64,000 nt of DNA from contig NZ_FNIJ01000008.1 in the NCBI RefSeq assembly GCF_900103845.1, positions 62,001 through 126,000 on the forward strand, in the 5' to 3' direction. Below are positions 1 to 11,392 of this stretch, one piece after another. The translations under genes were made by a program, and so were the position numbers. The notes below the pieces were generated by a model. That model did no database searches. It was not told the origin of the DNA and was given only the letters and a program-made list of their open reading frames with translations. The first letter of the stretch is position 1; each line of letters opens with the position of its first letter. Source of the DNA: Pseudomonas jinjuensis (GTDB lineage Bacteria > Pseudomonadota > Gammaproteobacteria > Pseudomonadales > Pseudomonadaceae).

Positions 1-1098
1 GCCGGCATGCACTTCTTCAACCCGGCGCCGCTGATGGCGCTGGTGGAGATCGTCTCCGGCCTGGACAGCGATCCGGCCATCGCCGAATGCCTGCACGCCA
101 CCGCCCGCGCCTGGGGCAAGAAGCCGGTGCACGCGCGCTCCACACCCGGCTTCATCGTCAACCGCGTCGCCCGCCCGTTCTACGCCGAAAGCCTGCGCCT
201 GCTGCAGGAAGGCGCGGCCGACTGCGCCAGCCTCGACGCCCTGCTGCGCGATGCCGGCGGCTTCCGCATGGGCGCCTTCGAGCTGACCGACCTGATCGGC
301 CACGACGTCAACTACGCCGTGACCTGCTCGGTGTTCGACGCCTACTACGGCGACTTCCGCTTCCAGCCCTCGCTGATCCAGAAGGAACTGGTCGACGCCG
401 GCCGCCTCGGTCGCAAGAGCGGTCGCGGCTTCTACGACTACGCCGAAGGCGCTTTACGCCCACAGCCGGCCGAACTGAGCAGCGCCGCCCTGGTGGATAG
501 CTGCGCCGTGGAAGGCGACCTCGGTGTCGCCAACGGCCTGCTGCAACGCCTGCAGGACAGCGGCGTCAGCATCGTCCGCCGCGACGGCGCCGGCCTGCTG
601 CGCGTCGGCGACGCCGTACTGGCCCTCTCCGACGGCCGCCTGGCCAGCCAGCGCGCCCGCGAGGACGGCCTGCGCAACCTGCTGCTGATCGACCTGGCGC
701 TGGACTACGCCAGGGCCAGCCGCATCGGCATCAGCTGGTCGGCGGACACCAGCGACACCGCCCGCGAGCAGGCCGTCGCCCTGCTGCAGCGCGCCGGCCT
801 GAAGGTCACCGCGCTGGCCGACATTCCCGGCCTGGCCGTGCTGCGCACCGTCGCCATGCTCGCCAACGAAGGCGCCGACGCCGTGCTGCAGGGCGTCGGC
901 ACCGCCGCCGACATCGACCTGGCGATGTGCGCCGGGGTGAATTATCCGCAGGGCCCGCTGGCCTGGGCCGACCGCATCGGCGTCGGCCAGGTGCTGCGCG
1001 TGCTGGACAACCTGCAGCGCGCCTACGGCGAGGAACGCTATCGCCCGTCGCTGCTGCTGCGCCGCCTGGATGCCGAGGGGAGGAACTTCCATGACTGA
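1..1098 (+). CDS. paaH: 3-hydroxyacyl-CoA dehydrogenase PaaH (5' end outside window)
   Basis: NAD-dependent oxidation of 3-hydroxyadipyl-CoA to 3-oxoadipyl-CoA in the phenylacetyl-CoA pathway (called PaaC in some Pseudomonas papers). Only the last 365 residues are in the window. The reading frame is open from base 1 and enters at the HFFNP motif that ends the Rossmann domain. Next come the GFIVNR segment and a first helical dimerisation domain ending in KSGRGFYDY, then a second, more diverged 3HCDH-type C-terminal domain, as expected for the roughly 500-residue PaaH. The stop overlaps the start of paaI by 8 bases, so the genes are translationally coupled. The N-terminal NAD-binding part and its start cannot be judged here. 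Confidence 0.93.
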   Translation, partial: AGMHFFNPAPLMALVEIVSGLDSDPAIAECLHATARAWGKKPVHARSTPGFIVNRVARPFYAESLRLLQEGAADCASLDALLRDAGGFRMGAFELTDLIGHDVNYAVTCSVFDAYYGDFRFQPSLIQKELVDAGRLGRKSGRGFYDYAEGALRPQPAELSSAALVDSCAVEGDLGVANGLLQRLQDSGVSIVRRDGAGLLRVGDAVLALSDGRLASQRAREDGLRNLLLIDLALDYARASRIGISWSADTSDTAREQAVALLQRAGLKVTALADIPGLAVLRTVAMLANEGADAVLQGVGTAADIDLAMCAGVNYPQGPLAWADRIGVGQVLRVLDNLQRAYGEERYRPSLLLRRLDAEGRNFHD

Positions 1099-1526
1099 TC
1101 CGCAGCGTCTCGCCGAAGCCTGCGCAAACGCGATGTTCGAGCGCGACCAGGCCAGCCGGCGCATGGGCATGAACCTGCTGTCCGCCGGTCCCGGCCGCGC
1201 CAGCCTGTCGATGCGCGTGCGCGAGGACATGATCCAGGGCCACGGCACCTGCCACGGCGGCTACCTGTTCGCCCTCGCCGACTCGGCCTTCGCCTTCGCC
1301 TGCAACAGCTACGACGAAGCGACCGTGGGCCTCGGCTGCAGCATCGACTACGTCGCGCCCGCCCGGCTCGACGACCTGCTTACCGCCACGGCCATCGAGC
1401 AGAGCCGCAGCGGGCGCACCGGCAACTACGACGTGCGCATCGAAAACCAGCACGGACAGCTGATCGTCCTGTTCCACGGCAAATCCTACAAAGTGCGCGG
1501 CACCGTGCTGGCGCAGGAGACCTCCG

Positions 1527-1534
<8 letters not shown>
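1091..1534 (+). CDS. paaI: Hydroxyphenylacetyl-CoA thioesterase PaaI
   Basis: Hotdog-fold acyl-CoA thioesterase of 147 residues. It is thought to rescue CoA trapped in dead-end ring-hydroxylated or late-intermediate thioesters of phenylacetate catabolism. The core [16 protein letters not shown] (about residues 50-65) carries the glycine and aspartate conserved in the PaaI family. The start at 1091 is preferred over an in-frame ATG at 1070, because GAGGGGAGGAAC lies just upstream and 1091 gives the family's usual length. It overlaps paaH by 8 bases and paaJ by 8 bases (ATGAGTGA), so it is an internal operon gene. Confidence 0.93.
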
Positions 1535-2747
<1,213 letters not shown>

Positions 2748-2762
2748 AAGCACAAGGGTTGC

Positions 2763-2806
2763 GGGGTATCCTACCCCTCAAGCACTCACGGCCCCTCGAA
2801 GGGCCG
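2763..2806 (+). other. Two small stem-loops between paaJ and paaK
   Basis: Two hairpins are visible: GGGGTA/TACCCC around a 3-base loop (2763-2777) and CGGCCC/GGGCCG around a 6-base loop (2789-2806). Neither is followed by a T run, so they are not obvious terminators. They may stabilise or process the paaHIJ-paaK message. This is inference from sequence shape only. Confidence 0.35.
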
Positions 2807-2831
2807 CAGCACAATAACAACGAGTGAAACC

Positions 2832-4148
2832 ATGAATATGCACGTCACCAACATCGCCTTGCTCGACCCGATGGAAACCGCCAGCATCGACGAACTGCGC
2901 CAGCACCAGCTGGACCGTCTGCGCTGGAGCCTGAAGCACGCCTACGACAACGTGCCGCTGTACCGCCAGCGCTTCGACGCGGCGGGCGTCCACCCCGACG
3001 ACCTGAAATCCCTGGAAGACCTGGCGAAGTTCCCCTTCACCGGCAAGAACGACCTGCGCGACAACTACCCCTACGGCATGTTCGCCGTGCCCATGGAACA
3101 AGTCGCGCGCCTGCACGCTTCCAGCGGCACCACCGGCAAGCCGACCGTGGTGGGCTACACGCAGAACGACATCGACACCTGGGCCAACGTGGTCGCCCGC
3201 TCGATCCGCGCCGCCGGCGGCCGCAGGGGCGACAAGGTGCACGTGTCCTACGGCTACGGCCTGTTCACCGGCGGCCTCGGCGCCCACTACGGCGCGGAAC
3301 GCCTGGGCTGCACCGTGATCCCGATGTCCGGCGGCCAGACCGAGAAGCAGGTCCAGCTGATCCGCGATTTCCAGCCGGACATCATCATGGTCACCCCCTC
3401 CTACATGCTCAACATCGCCGACGAGATCGAGCGCCAGGGCGTCGACCCGCACAGCCTCAAGCTGCGCCTGGGCATCTTCGGCGCCGAACCCTGGACCGCC
3501 GAACTGCGCCGCGCGGTCGAGGAACGCATGGGCATCACCGCGCTGGATATCTACGGCCTGTCGGAAATCATGGGCCCGGGCGTGGCGATGGAATGTTTCG
3601 AAACCAAGGACGGCCCGACCGTCTGGGAAGACCACTTCTACCCGGAGATCATCGACCCGGTGACCGGCGCGGTGCTGCCCGACGGCGAGTACGGCGAGCT
3701 GGTGTTCACCTCGCTGTCCAAGGAAGCGCTGCCGATGATCCGCTACCGCACCCGCGACCTGACCCGCCTGCTGCCGGGCAGCGCGCGGCCGATGCGGCGC
3801 ATCGACAAGATCACCGGGCGCAGCGACGACATGCTGATCATCCGCGGCGTGAACGTGTTCCCGACGCAGATCGAGGAGCAGGTGCTGAAGATCAGGCAGC
3901 TCGCCGAGTGCTACGAGATCCACCTGCACCGCAACGGCAACCTCGACAACATCGACGTCCACGTCGAACTGCGCCAGGACTGCCAGGGCCTGTCGGCCGA
4001 GGAACAGAAGGCGGTGGGCAACGAACTGGGCAAGCAGATCAAGACCCACATCGGCATCAGCGCCCGCGTGCTGCTGCAGCCGAGCCACAGCCTGAAGCGC
4101 TCCGAGGGCAAGGCCTGCCACGTGTACGACAATCGGCCGAAGGGTTGA
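2832..4148 (+). CDS. paaK: Phenylacetate-CoA ligase PaaK
   Basis: AMP-forming ligase of 438 residues that activates phenylacetate to phenylacetyl-CoA, the committing step of the pathway. It has the ATP-binding loop SSGTTGKPT (about residues 97-105), the adenylate core IYGLSE and the RYRTRD segment. The C-terminal domain has TGRSDDML and a terminal KRSEGKA that should carry the catalytic lysine. Length matches the family. It is 84 bases after paaJ and is followed by a rho-independent terminator, so it closes this transcription unit. Confidence 0.95.
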   Translation: MNMHVTNIALLDPMETASIDELRQHQLDRLRWSLKHAYDNVPLYRQRFDAAGVHPDDLKSLEDLAKFPFTGKNDLRDNYPYGMFAVPMEQVARLHASSGTTGKPTVVGYTQNDIDTWANVVARSIRAAGGRRGDKVHVSYGYGLFTGGLGAHYGAERLGCTVIPMSGGQTEKQVQLIRDFQPDIIMVTPSYMLNIADEIERQGVDPHSLKLRLGIFGAEPWTAELRRAVEERMGITALDIYGLSEIMGPGVAMECFETKDGPTVWEDHFYPEIIDPVTGAVLPDGEYGELVFTSLSKEALPMIRYRTRDLTRLLPGSARPMRRIDKITGRSDDMLIIRGVNVFPTQIEEQVLKIRQLAECYEIHLHRNGNLDNIDVHVELRQDCQGLSAEEQKAVGNELGKQIKTHIGISARVLLQPSHSLKRSEGKACHVYDNRPKG

Positions 4149-4165
4149 TTGGAGTGGTTTGAAGG

Positions 4166-4195
4166 AGCCCCCGATTGTCGGGGGCTTTTTCTTTT
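4166..4195 (+). terminator. Rho-independent terminator after paaK
   Basis: Perfect 9-bp stem AGCCCCCGA / TCGGGGGCT with a 3-base loop, followed by TTTTCTTTT. It lies 18 bases after the paaK stop and ends the paaHIJK unit. Confidence 0.9.
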
Positions 4196-4208
4196 GCCGA
4201 TGACGGAG

Positions 4209-4591
4209 GCGGATAACGCTGGTGCGGTTACACATGTAGGAGCAACTGTCTCGCGCCATGGCCAATCGCTGGTGTAGGGCGAATGAAGCGGAACGCTTCA
4301 TCCGCCGACCAGGCCACGCCGATGGGATGGCGGATAGTGCTGGCGCGCTATGCGCCCTACGTGGCTGCTCATGACCCGCTTGACGCCATACCTGTAGGAG
4401 CCAGGGGGACGCCTAGTTCTTGCTGGCGATCCGGGTTTTCCCTCAACGTCGGCGTGGAAGGAGAACACGGCAATCGCCAGCAAGCTGGCTCCTACAAGTT
4501 CTGTGCGTGCTTCAGGGGCGGCGCGACTCTGTGTAGAAGCGGGCCATGCCCGCGACATCGCGACCGGTCGTGGGCATGGCCCACTCCTACA
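4209..4591. repeat. Cluster of degenerate REP-type palindromes between paaK and the DUF1428 gene
   Basis: This long gap holds no convincing gene. From left to right there is a half copy of GGCGGATAACGCTGG (from 4209) and a TGTAGGAGCAACTGTC box (4235-4250). Then come a GTAGGGCG...CGCCCTAC inverted pair (4274-4360), a pair with GCCAGCAAGCTGGC at its right arm (4392-4496), and a mutated GCGGGCCATGCCCGC pair (4532-4591). Four repeat types in under 400 bases, some decayed, suggest a long-standing insertion target. Confidence 0.75.
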
Positions 4592-4711
4592 AGAACCCCC
4601 GTGACCGCCGGTCAGCTGTCCCTCATCTTTTGTCGATACCCGTCCCATCGGTACGACTATGTCCCAAAGGCGGACGGCATCCAGCCCTCCGCATTTCCGT
4701 GGAGACCGACC

Positions 4712-5065
4712 ATGAACTACATCGATGGCTTCGTCCTCGCCGTACCCACGGCCAATCGCGAGAAGTACGAACAGATCGCCCGCGAAGCGGCGGTGGTGTT
4801 CAAGGATCACGGCGCCCTCAACGTCGTCGAGTGCTGGGGCGATGACGTCCCCGAGGGCAAGGTGACCTCATTCCCCATGGCGGTGCAGCGCAAGGATGAC
4901 GAGACCGTGGTGTTCTCCTGGATCACCTGGGCCTCGAAGGAAGCCCGCGACGCCGGGATGAAGAAGGTCATGGAGGACCCGCGGATGAAATGCGACCCCG
5001 GCAGCATGCCGTTCGATGGGCAGCGGATGATCTTTGGCGGGTTCCAGGTGATCGTCGAGGCCTGA
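4712..5065 (+). CDS. DUF1428 family protein (YbaA-like)
   Basis: Small cytoplasmic protein of 117 residues, starting MNYIDGFVLAVPTANREKY. It matches the DUF1428/YbaA family, which has a dimeric alpha-beta barrel-like fold; no reaction is established. Conserved features visible are VECWGDDVPEGKVTSFP and the C-terminal MPFDGQRMIFGGF. The start at 4712 is chosen because GGAG sits 8 bases upstream and the family begins there. The longer in-frame opening from 4283 runs through REP repeats. It lies between the two paa transcription units and is followed by its own terminator. No role in phenylacetate use can be claimed. Confidence 0.85.
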   Translation: MNYIDGFVLAVPTANREKYEQIAREAAVVFKDHGALNVVECWGDDVPEGKVTSFPMAVQRKDDETVVFSWITWASKEARDAGMKKVMEDPRMKCDPGSMPFDGQRMIFGGFQVIVEA

Positions 5066-5122
5066 GCCTAAAGACAACAGTATTAATCAGAACATCATAA
5101 AAATCCGTATCACATCACAAGA

Positions 5123-5147
5123 CCCCGCTCCGGCGGGGTTTTCTTTT
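5123..5147 (+). terminator. Terminator after the DUF1428 gene
   Basis: Stem CCCCGC / GCGGGG with loop TCCG, followed by TTTTCTTTT. It separates the DUF1428 gene from the paaA promoter region. Confidence 0.85.
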
Positions 5148-5149
5148 CC

Positions 5150-5210
5150 TGTAGGAGCGGGCCATGCCCGCGACATCGCGCCCGGGTCGCGAGCATGGCC
5201 CGCTCCTACA
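5150..5210. repeat. REP pair, GCGGGCCATGCCCGC core
   Basis: Two inverted arms: TGTAGGAGCGGGCCATGCCC at the left and its near reverse complement at the right. Each arm has its own internal hairpin (GCGGGC/GCCCGC). It starts right after the terminator T run. It is the reference copy of the commonest repeat in this window. Confidence 0.9.
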
Positions 5211-5289
5211 AAAGCCTCCACCCCACGCCCTACCCTGCGACCATTCGTCAAATCGACACAAAAAACACATACGACACATTATTTTCTGT

Positions 5290-5319
5290 TTGATATTTGT
5301 TTTTGTATCGCTTAAAAAT
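5290..5319 (+). promoter_or_regulatory. Candidate sigma-70 promoter for paaABCDE
   Basis: TTGATA (5290-5295), a 17-base spacer, then TAAAAA (5313-5318), inside an AT-rich island (about 5240-5325) that stands out from the GC-rich surroundings. It is 53 bases upstream of the paaA start. No operator for a PaaX- or PaaR-type regulator was recognised with confidence. Confidence 0.45.
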
Positions 5320-5371
5320 ACAGCCATGGCCAAGGCCACCCCAACGAACAATGAAAGGCTGGAGACACGGC

Positions 5372-6364
<993 letters not shown>

Positions 6365-6384
6365 GCCGCGAGGAGAAAAACACC

Positions 6385-6666
6385 ATGGCTGAATGGACCC
6401 TTTTCGAAGTCTTCGTGCGCAGCAAGCACGGTCTGAATCACAAGCATGTCGGCAGCGTGCATGCCGCCGACGCCGCGATGGCCATCGAGAACGCCCGCGA
6501 GCTGTACACCCGCCGCAACGAAGGCGTGAGCCTGTGGGTGGTGCCCTCGGCGCTGATCACCGCCTCGTCCCCGGACGAGAAGGACCCGCTGTTCGACCCG
6601 GCGCAGGACAAGGTCTACCGCCACGCCAGCTTCTACGAGCTGCCGCCCGAAGTCGGCCACATGTGA
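6385..6666 (+). CDS. paaB: Phenylacetyl-CoA epoxidase subunit PaaB
   Basis: Small subunit of 93 residues in the PaaABCE multicomponent epoxidase. It has no cofactor of its own and is thought to bridge the PaaAC heterodimers. It begins MAEWTLFEVFVRSKHGLNHK and contains LYTRRNEGVSLWVVP, typical of PaaB. A strong AGGAG (6371-6375) precedes the ATG. It lies 20 bases after paaA and 10 before paaC. Confidence 0.95.
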   Translation: MAEWTLFEVFVRSKHGLNHKHVGSVHAADAAMAIENARELYTRRNEGVSLWVVPSALITASSPDEKDPLFDPAQDKVYRHASFYELPPEVGHM

Positions 6667-6676
6667 GGCAACGGCG

Positions 6677-7432
6677 ATGCATAACGACAAGATCGAATAC
6701 CTGCTGCGCCTTGCCGACAGCGCCCTGATCCAGGGCCAGCGCCTCTGCGAATGGTGCGGCCACGCGCCGGCACTGGAAGAAGAGCTGGCCCTGATGAACG
6801 TCGGCCTCGACCTGGTCGGCCAGGCCCGCAACTGGTACGAGTACGCCGCCGAACTGCTGGACGATGGCCGCGACGCCGATCACCTGGCGTTCCGCCGCGA
6901 CGAGCGCGCCTTCCGCAACCTGCTGCTGGTGGAACAACCCAACGGCGACTACGCGGTGACCATCGTCAAGCAGTTCCTCTACGACGCCTGGCACTTCCAC
7001 GTGCTGGCCGCCCTCGCCCACTCCGGCGACGAGCGCATCGCCGGCATCGCCGCCAAGGCGCTGAAGGAAGTCACCTATCACCTGCGCCGCTCCGGCGAGT
7101 GGGTCGAGCGCCTGGGCGACGGCACCGAGGAAAGCCACCAGCGCATGCTTGCGGCCATCCCGCAGGTCTGGCGCTTCACCGTCGAGCTGTGCAACGCGGA
7201 CGAGATCGAGCAGCGTCTGTTCGCCGAAGGCGTGGCGCCGAACCCGGCGGAAATCGCCAGCGCCTGGAAATCCAGGGTCGCCGACATCTTCGCCAGCGCC
7301 ACCCTGCCGCTGCCCGAACCGGCGGTGAACTTCTACCTGAGCGGCCGCCGCGGCGTGCACACCGAGCACCTGGGCATCCTGCTCGCCGAGATGCAGTTCC
7401 TCCAGCGGGCCTACCCCGATGCGACCTGGTGA
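6677..7432 (+). CDS. paaC: Phenylacetyl-CoA epoxidase structural subunit PaaC
   Basis: Ferritin-like partner of PaaA, 251 residues, which forms the catalytic heterodimer and is itself non-catalytic. The protein contains CEWCGHAPALEEELALMN near the N-terminus and the segment KALKEVTYHLRRSGEW, where a vestigial iron-site helix is kept. The ATG lies 10 bases after the paaB stop. Its last 14 bases overlap paaD. Confidence 0.95.
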   Translation: MHNDKIEYLLRLADSALIQGQRLCEWCGHAPALEEELALMNVGLDLVGQARNWYEYAAELLDDGRDADHLAFRRDERAFRNLLLVEQPNGDYAVTIVKQFLYDAWHFHVLAALAHSGDERIAGIAAKALKEVTYHLRRSGEWVERLGDGTEESHQRMLAAIPQVWRFTVELCNADEIEQRLFAEGVAPNPAEIASAWKSRVADIFASATLPLPEPAVNFYLSGRRGVHTEHLGILLAEMQFLQRAYPDATW

Positions 7433-7952
7433 GCTGATCGCCAGCGACCGCGGCGCCCGTCCCGGCACGGCCACCGACGTGGCCCACGCCTGGACGGTGC
7501 TGGGTGCGGTGATGGATCCGGAAGTGCCGGTGGTCAGCGTCGTCGACCTCGGCATCGTCCGCGGCCTCGACTGGCAGGGCGGGCACCTGCACGTGGTGGT
7601 CACCCCGACCTACTCCGGCTGCCCGGCCACCGAGGTGATCGAGGACGACATCCGCCACGCCCTGGAGCACGCCGGCTTCGCCGAACCGCAACTGGAACGC
7701 CGCCTGACGCCGGCCTGGACCACCGACTGGATCAGCGACGACGGCCGCGAACGCCTGCGTGCCTACGGCATCGCGCCGCCGTCCGGCAGCACCAGCAAGC
7801 GCAGCCTGCTCGGGCAGAGCGACGAGGTCTGCTGCCCGCAATGCGGCAGCGCGCACACCGAACGCCTCAGCGAATTCGGCTCCACCGCGTGCAAGGCCCT
7901 GTACCGCTGCTGCGACTGCCGCGAGCCGTTCGACTACTTCAAGTGCATCTGA
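7419..7952 (+). CDS. paaD: Fe-S maturation protein PaaD
   Basis: Protein of 177 residues with an N-terminal MIP18/SufT-like domain (VMDPEVPVVSVVDLGIV and PTYSGCPATEVI, about residues 28-70). A cysteine-rich C-terminal finger follows (CPQCGSAHTERLSEFGSTAC, then CCDC and a final CI). It is believed to help assemble metal centres of the epoxidase, probably the 2Fe-2S cluster of PaaE or the diiron site of PaaA. It overlaps the paaC 3' end by 14 bases. Confidence 0.93.
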   Translation: MRPGELIASDRGARPGTATDVAHAWTVLGAVMDPEVPVVSVVDLGIVRGLDWQGGHLHVVVTPTYSGCPATEVIEDDIRHALEHAGFAEPQLERRLTPAWTTDWISDDGRERLRAYGIAPPSGSTSKRSLLGQSDEVCCPQCGSAHTERLSEFGSTACKALYRCCDCREPFDYFKCI

Positions 7953-7968
7953 GCGCTGGAGAACAACA

Positions 7969-9045
7969 ATGAGCAAATTCCATAGCCTGAACATTCGCGA
8001 AGTGCGTGCCGAAACCCGCGATGCGGTATCCATCGCCTTCGATATCCCGGCTGACCTGCAGGACAGCTTCCACTTCGTCCAGGGCCAGCACCTGGTGATG
8101 CGCGCCCAGCTGAACGGCGAGGAAGTGCGCCGCTCCTATTCGATCTGCAGCGGCGTCAACGACGGCGAACTGCGCGTGGCGATCAAGCGCGTGCCCGGCG
8201 GCCTGTTCTCCGCCTACGCCAACGAAAGCCTGAAGGCCGGCCAGAGCCTGGAAGTGATGCCGCCGTCCGGCCACTTCAACGTCGAACTCGACCCGGCGCG
8301 CCACGGCAACTACCTGGCGGTCGCCGCCGGCAGCGGCATCACGCCGATCCTGTCGATCGTCAAGACCACCCTGGAAACTGAGCCGCACAGCCGCGTCACG
8401 CTGCTCTACGGCAACCGTTCGAGCAACGCCGCGCTGTTCCGCGAGCAGCTGGAAGACCTGAAGAACCGCTACCTGCAGCGCCTCAACCTGATTTTCGTGT
8501 TCAGCCGCGAGCAGCAGGACGTCGACCTCTACAACGGCCGCATCGACGCCGACAAGTGCGGCCAGCTGTTCCAGCGCTGGCTGGACGTGAAGCGCCTCGA
8601 CGCCGCCTTCATCTGCGGCCCGCAGGCGATGACCGAGACCGTGCGCGACCAGCTCAAGGCCAACGGCATGCCGGCCGAACGCATCCACTTCGAACTCTTC
8701 GCCGCCGCCGGCAGCACCCAGAAACGCGAGGCCCGCCAGGCCGCCGCCGCACTGGACAGCGCGAAGAGCCAGGTCACCGTGATCAGCGACGGCCGCGAGC
8801 TGAGCTTCGAGCTGGCGCGCAACAGCGTCAGCGTGCTCGACGCCGGCAACCAGCACGGCGCCGAACTGCCCTACTCCTGCAAGGCCGGCGTGTGCTCCAC
8901 CTGCAAGTGCAAGGTCATCGAAGGCGAGGTGGAGATGGACAGCAACTTCGCGCTGGAGGACTACGAGGTGGCGGCGGGGTACGTGCTGTCGTGCCAGGCG
9001 TATCCGGTCAGCGACAAGGTGGTGCTGGATTTCGATCAGCTCTGA
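7969..9045 (+). CDS. paaE: Phenylacetyl-CoA epoxidase reductase PaaE
   Basis: NAD(P)H-dependent reductase of 358 residues that feeds electrons to PaaA. The N-terminal FAD domain has RRSYSICSG, the NAD domain has AAGSGITPILS, and a C-terminal plant-type 2Fe-2S ferredoxin domain has CKAGVCSTCKCKV plus a later cysteine in LSCQAYP. A much longer opening from 7759 is a frame overlap with paaD. The ATG at 7969, with GGAG upstream, gives the normal length. Confidence 0.95.
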   Translation: MSKFHSLNIREVRAETRDAVSIAFDIPADLQDSFHFVQGQHLVMRAQLNGEEVRRSYSICSGVNDGELRVAIKRVPGGLFSAYANESLKAGQSLEVMPPSGHFNVELDPARHGNYLAVAAGSGITPILSIVKTTLETEPHSRVTLLYGNRSSNAALFREQLEDLKNRYLQRLNLIFVFSREQQDVDLYNGRIDADKCGQLFQRWLDVKRLDAAFICGPQAMTETVRDQLKANGMPAERIHFELFAAAGSTQKREARQAAAALDSAKSQVTVISDGRELSFELARNSVSVLDAGNQHGAELPYSCKAGVCSTCKCKVIEGEVEMDSNFALEDYEVAAGYVLSCQAYPVSDKVVLDFDQL

Positions 9046-9066
9046 TTCACACGCCACACCGAACCC

Positions 9067-9125
9067 TGTAGGAGCGGGCCATGCCCGCGACCACAAGAGC
9101 ATCGCGGGCATGGCCCGCTCCTACA
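9067..9125. repeat. REP pair, GCGGGCCATGCCCGC core
   Basis: Inverted arms TGTAGGAGCGGGCC... and ...GGCCCGCTCCTACA around a short linker, directly after paaE. Confidence 0.9.
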
Positions 9126-9258
9126 CAGAAATGCCAGCCAACCGATGCTCGAGACCAAACCGCAGGGTGGAAAAACAGCGAAGCCTTTTCCACCAGCCAT
9201 GCCAAGCCACGGCGACAGTGGACAAGCAGAGCGTTGTCCACCCCACGGCGATGAACCC

Positions 9259-9318
9259 TGTAGGAGCGAGCTTGCTCGCGAATGGATTCAAGAGCTTCGC
9301 GAGCAAGCTCGCTCCTAC
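9259..9318. repeat. REP pair, GCGAGCTTGCTCGC core
   Basis: Same outer box (TGTAGGAGC ... GCTCCTAC) as the neighbouring repeat but a different hairpin core, GCGAGC/GCTCGC. With 9067-9125 it fills much of the 375-base gap between paaE and the DUF485 gene. The rest of the gap shows no gene or clear promoter. Confidence 0.9.
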
Positions 9319-9420
9319 GGAAATCCGGGTGGCCACGAACCGCCCGTTCCACCGAGGCACCTGCGTGCGGCGCCTCTTCACAACCACACCTCGACAATTC
9401 ACAACAAGAGAGGGCGTGAC

Positions 9421-9729
9421 ATGACTTCGCAAGAGCTGGAGCGTATTCGGCAACACCCGGACTTCGTCCAACTGGTCCGCCGCAAGCAGCGGCTGACCTG
9501 GTCCCTGACCCTGGCCATGCTGGCGATCTACTACGGCTTCGTGCTGCTGGTGGCGTTCTTCCCCGACGTCCTCGGCCGGCCGCTGAACGGCGGCGTTACC
9601 AGCGTCGGCATGCTGGTCGGCGTGATCATCGTCCTGCTGTCCTTCGCCCTCACCGGCATCTACGTGCGCCACACCAACAGCGTGCTCGACCCGCTCAACG
9701 ACAGGCTGAAGCAGGAGTGCGCGCAATGA
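9421..9729 (+). CDS. DUF485 membrane protein, partner of the acetate/phenylacetate symporter
   Basis: Small inner-membrane protein of 102 residues with two hydrophobic helices (about residues 24-46 and 58-82). It is of the DUF485/YjcH type usually encoded just before ActP-like sodium:solute symporters. The start at 9421 follows AACAAGAGAGGGCGTGAC, with a GAGAGGG Shine-Dalgarno. Its stop overlaps the start of the symporter (ATGA), so the two are coupled. It probably assists or stabilises the permease; no direct function is proven. Confidence 0.88.
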   Translation: MTSQELERIRQHPDFVQLVRRKQRLTWSLTLAMLAIYYGFVLLVAFFPDVLGRPLNGGVTSVGMLVGVIIVLLSFALTGIYVRHTNSVLDPLNDRLKQECAQ

Positions 9730-11369
9730 TGCTGTCCCGTCTCCTCCTGCTGCTGGGCGGCCTCTCCGTCGCCGACCTGGCCCTGGCCGCCGACGCCGCG
9801 CGCCCGCTCAACTGGCATGCCATCGGCATGTTCATGCTGTTCGTCCTGTTCACCCTCGGCATCACCCGCTGGGCCGCCCTGCGCACCCGCTCGACCGCCG
9901 ACTTCTACACCGCCGGCGGCGGCCTGACCGGCTTCCAGAACGGCCTGGCGATCGCCGGCGACATGGTCTCCGCGGCGTCCTTCCTCGGCATCTCGGCGAT
10001 GATGTTCATGAGCGGCTACGACGGCCTGCTCTACGCCCTCGGCGTGCTCGCCGGCTGGCCGATCATCCTGTTCCTGATCGCCGAACGCCTGCGCAACCTC
10101 GGCAAGTACACCTTCGCCGACGTGGTGTCCTACCGCCTGGAGCAGAAGCCGATCCGCATCACCGCCGCCTTCGGCACCCTCACCGTGTCGCTGATGTACC
10201 TGGTGGCGCAGATGGTCGGCGCCGGCAAGCTGATCGAGCTGCTGTTCGGCATGAGCTACCTCAACGCGGTGCTGCTGGTGGGCGTGCTGATGGTCTGCTA
10301 CGTGACCTTCGGCGGCATGCTGGCGACCACCTGGGTGCAGATCATCAAGGCGATCCTGCTGCTGTCGGGCTCCACCTTCATGGCCTTCATGGTGCTCAGG
10401 CACTTCGGTTTCAGCACCGAGGCGATGTTCGCCAGCGCCGCCGCCGTGCACGCCAAGGGCACCGGGATCATGGCGCCGGGCGGACTGCTGTCGAACCCGG
10501 TGGACGCCATCTCCCTCGGCATCGGCATGATGTTCGGCACCGCCGGCCTGCCGCACATCCTGATGCGCTTCTTCACCGTCGGCAGCGCGAAGGAGGCGCG
10601 CAAGAGCGTGTTCTACGCCACCGGTTTCATCGGCTACTTCTACCTGCTGCTGATCGTCATCGGCTTCGGCGCCATCGTCATGGTCGGCACCAATCCGGAG
10701 TTCCGCGACGCGGCCGGCGCCATCATCGGCGGCGGCAACATGGTGGCGGTGCACCTGTCCCATGCGGTGGGCGGCAGCCTGTTCCTCGGCTTCATCTCGG
10801 CGGTGGCCTTCGCCACCATCCTCGCAGTGGTGGCCGGCCTGGCGCTGTCCGGCGCCTCGGCGATCTCCCATGACCTGTACGCCTGCGTGATCCGCAAGGG
10901 CCAGGCCAGCGAGCGCGAGGAGATGCGCATCTCGCGCCTCGCCACCCTCGGCATCGGCGTGCTGGCGATCATCCTCGGCCTGCTGTTCGAGTCGCAGAAC
11001 ATCGCCTTCCTCTCCGGGCTGGTGCTGGCCATCGCCGCCTCGGTCAACTTCCCGGTGCTGTTCCTCTCGATGTTCTGGAAGAGCCTGACCACCCGCGGCG
11101 CGGTCGCCGGCAGCGTGGCCGGGCTGCTTTCCGCCATCGTCCTGCTGGTGCTGAGCCCGGCGGTGTGGGTGAACGTGCTGCACCACGAGCAGGCGCTGTT
11201 CCCCTACTCCAACCCGGCGCTGTTCTCCATGAGCCTGGCCTTCCTCGGCGCCTGGCTGTTCTCGGTGACCGACGCCTCGGCCCGCGCCACGGAAGAACGC
11301 GGGCGCTACATGGCGCAGTTCATCCGCTCCATGACCGGCATCGGCGCAGCCGCCGCCAGCCGCCACTGA
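9726..11369 (+). CDS. paaL: Phenylacetate permease PaaL (SSS-family symporter)
   Basis: Inner-membrane sodium:solute symporter of 547 residues, ActP-like. It has an N-terminal signal-like segment and about 13 membrane helices. The family core [18 protein letters not shown] (about residues 58-75) and [17 protein letters not shown] are visible. Placement between paaE and the porin/paaZ genes points to phenylacetate uptake, as for PaaL of P. putida. Acetate is the alternative substrate by homology. The ATG at 9726 (ATGATG) overlaps the DUF485 stop. A GTG 9 bases upstream is less likely. Confidence 0.85.
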   Translation: MMLSRLLLLLGGLSVADLALAADAARPLNWHAIGMFMLFVLFTLGITRWAALRTRSTADFYTAGGGLTGFQNGLAIAGDMVSAASFLGISAMMFMSGYDGLLYALGVLAGWPIILFLIAERLRNLGKYTFADVVSYRLEQKPIRITAAFGTLTVSLMYLVAQMVGAGKLIELLFGMSYLNAVLLVGVLMVCYVTFGGMLATTWVQIIKAILLLSGSTFMAFMVLRHFGFSTEAMFASAAAVHAKGTGIMAPGGLLSNPVDAISLGIGMMFGTAGLPHILMRFFTVGSAKEARKSVFYATGFIGYFYLLLIVIGFGAIVMVGTNPEFRDAAGAIIGGGNMVAVHLSHAVGGSLFLGFISAVAFATILAVVAGLALSGASAISHDLYACVIRKGQASEREEMRISRLATLGIGVLAIILGLLFESQNIAFLSGLVLAIAASVNFPVLFLSMFWKSLTTRGAVAGSVAGLLSAIVLLVLSPAVWVNVLHHEQALFPYSNPALFSMSLAFLGAWLFSVTDASARATEERGRYMAQFIRSMTGIGAAAASRH

Positions 11370-11392
11370 TCACGATCCGGAATACAACAACA

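Noticed and set aside
4283-4711. N-terminal extension of the DUF1428 protein
   Set aside because: The extension translates REP palindromes, while a good RBS and the family N-terminus support the start at 4712.
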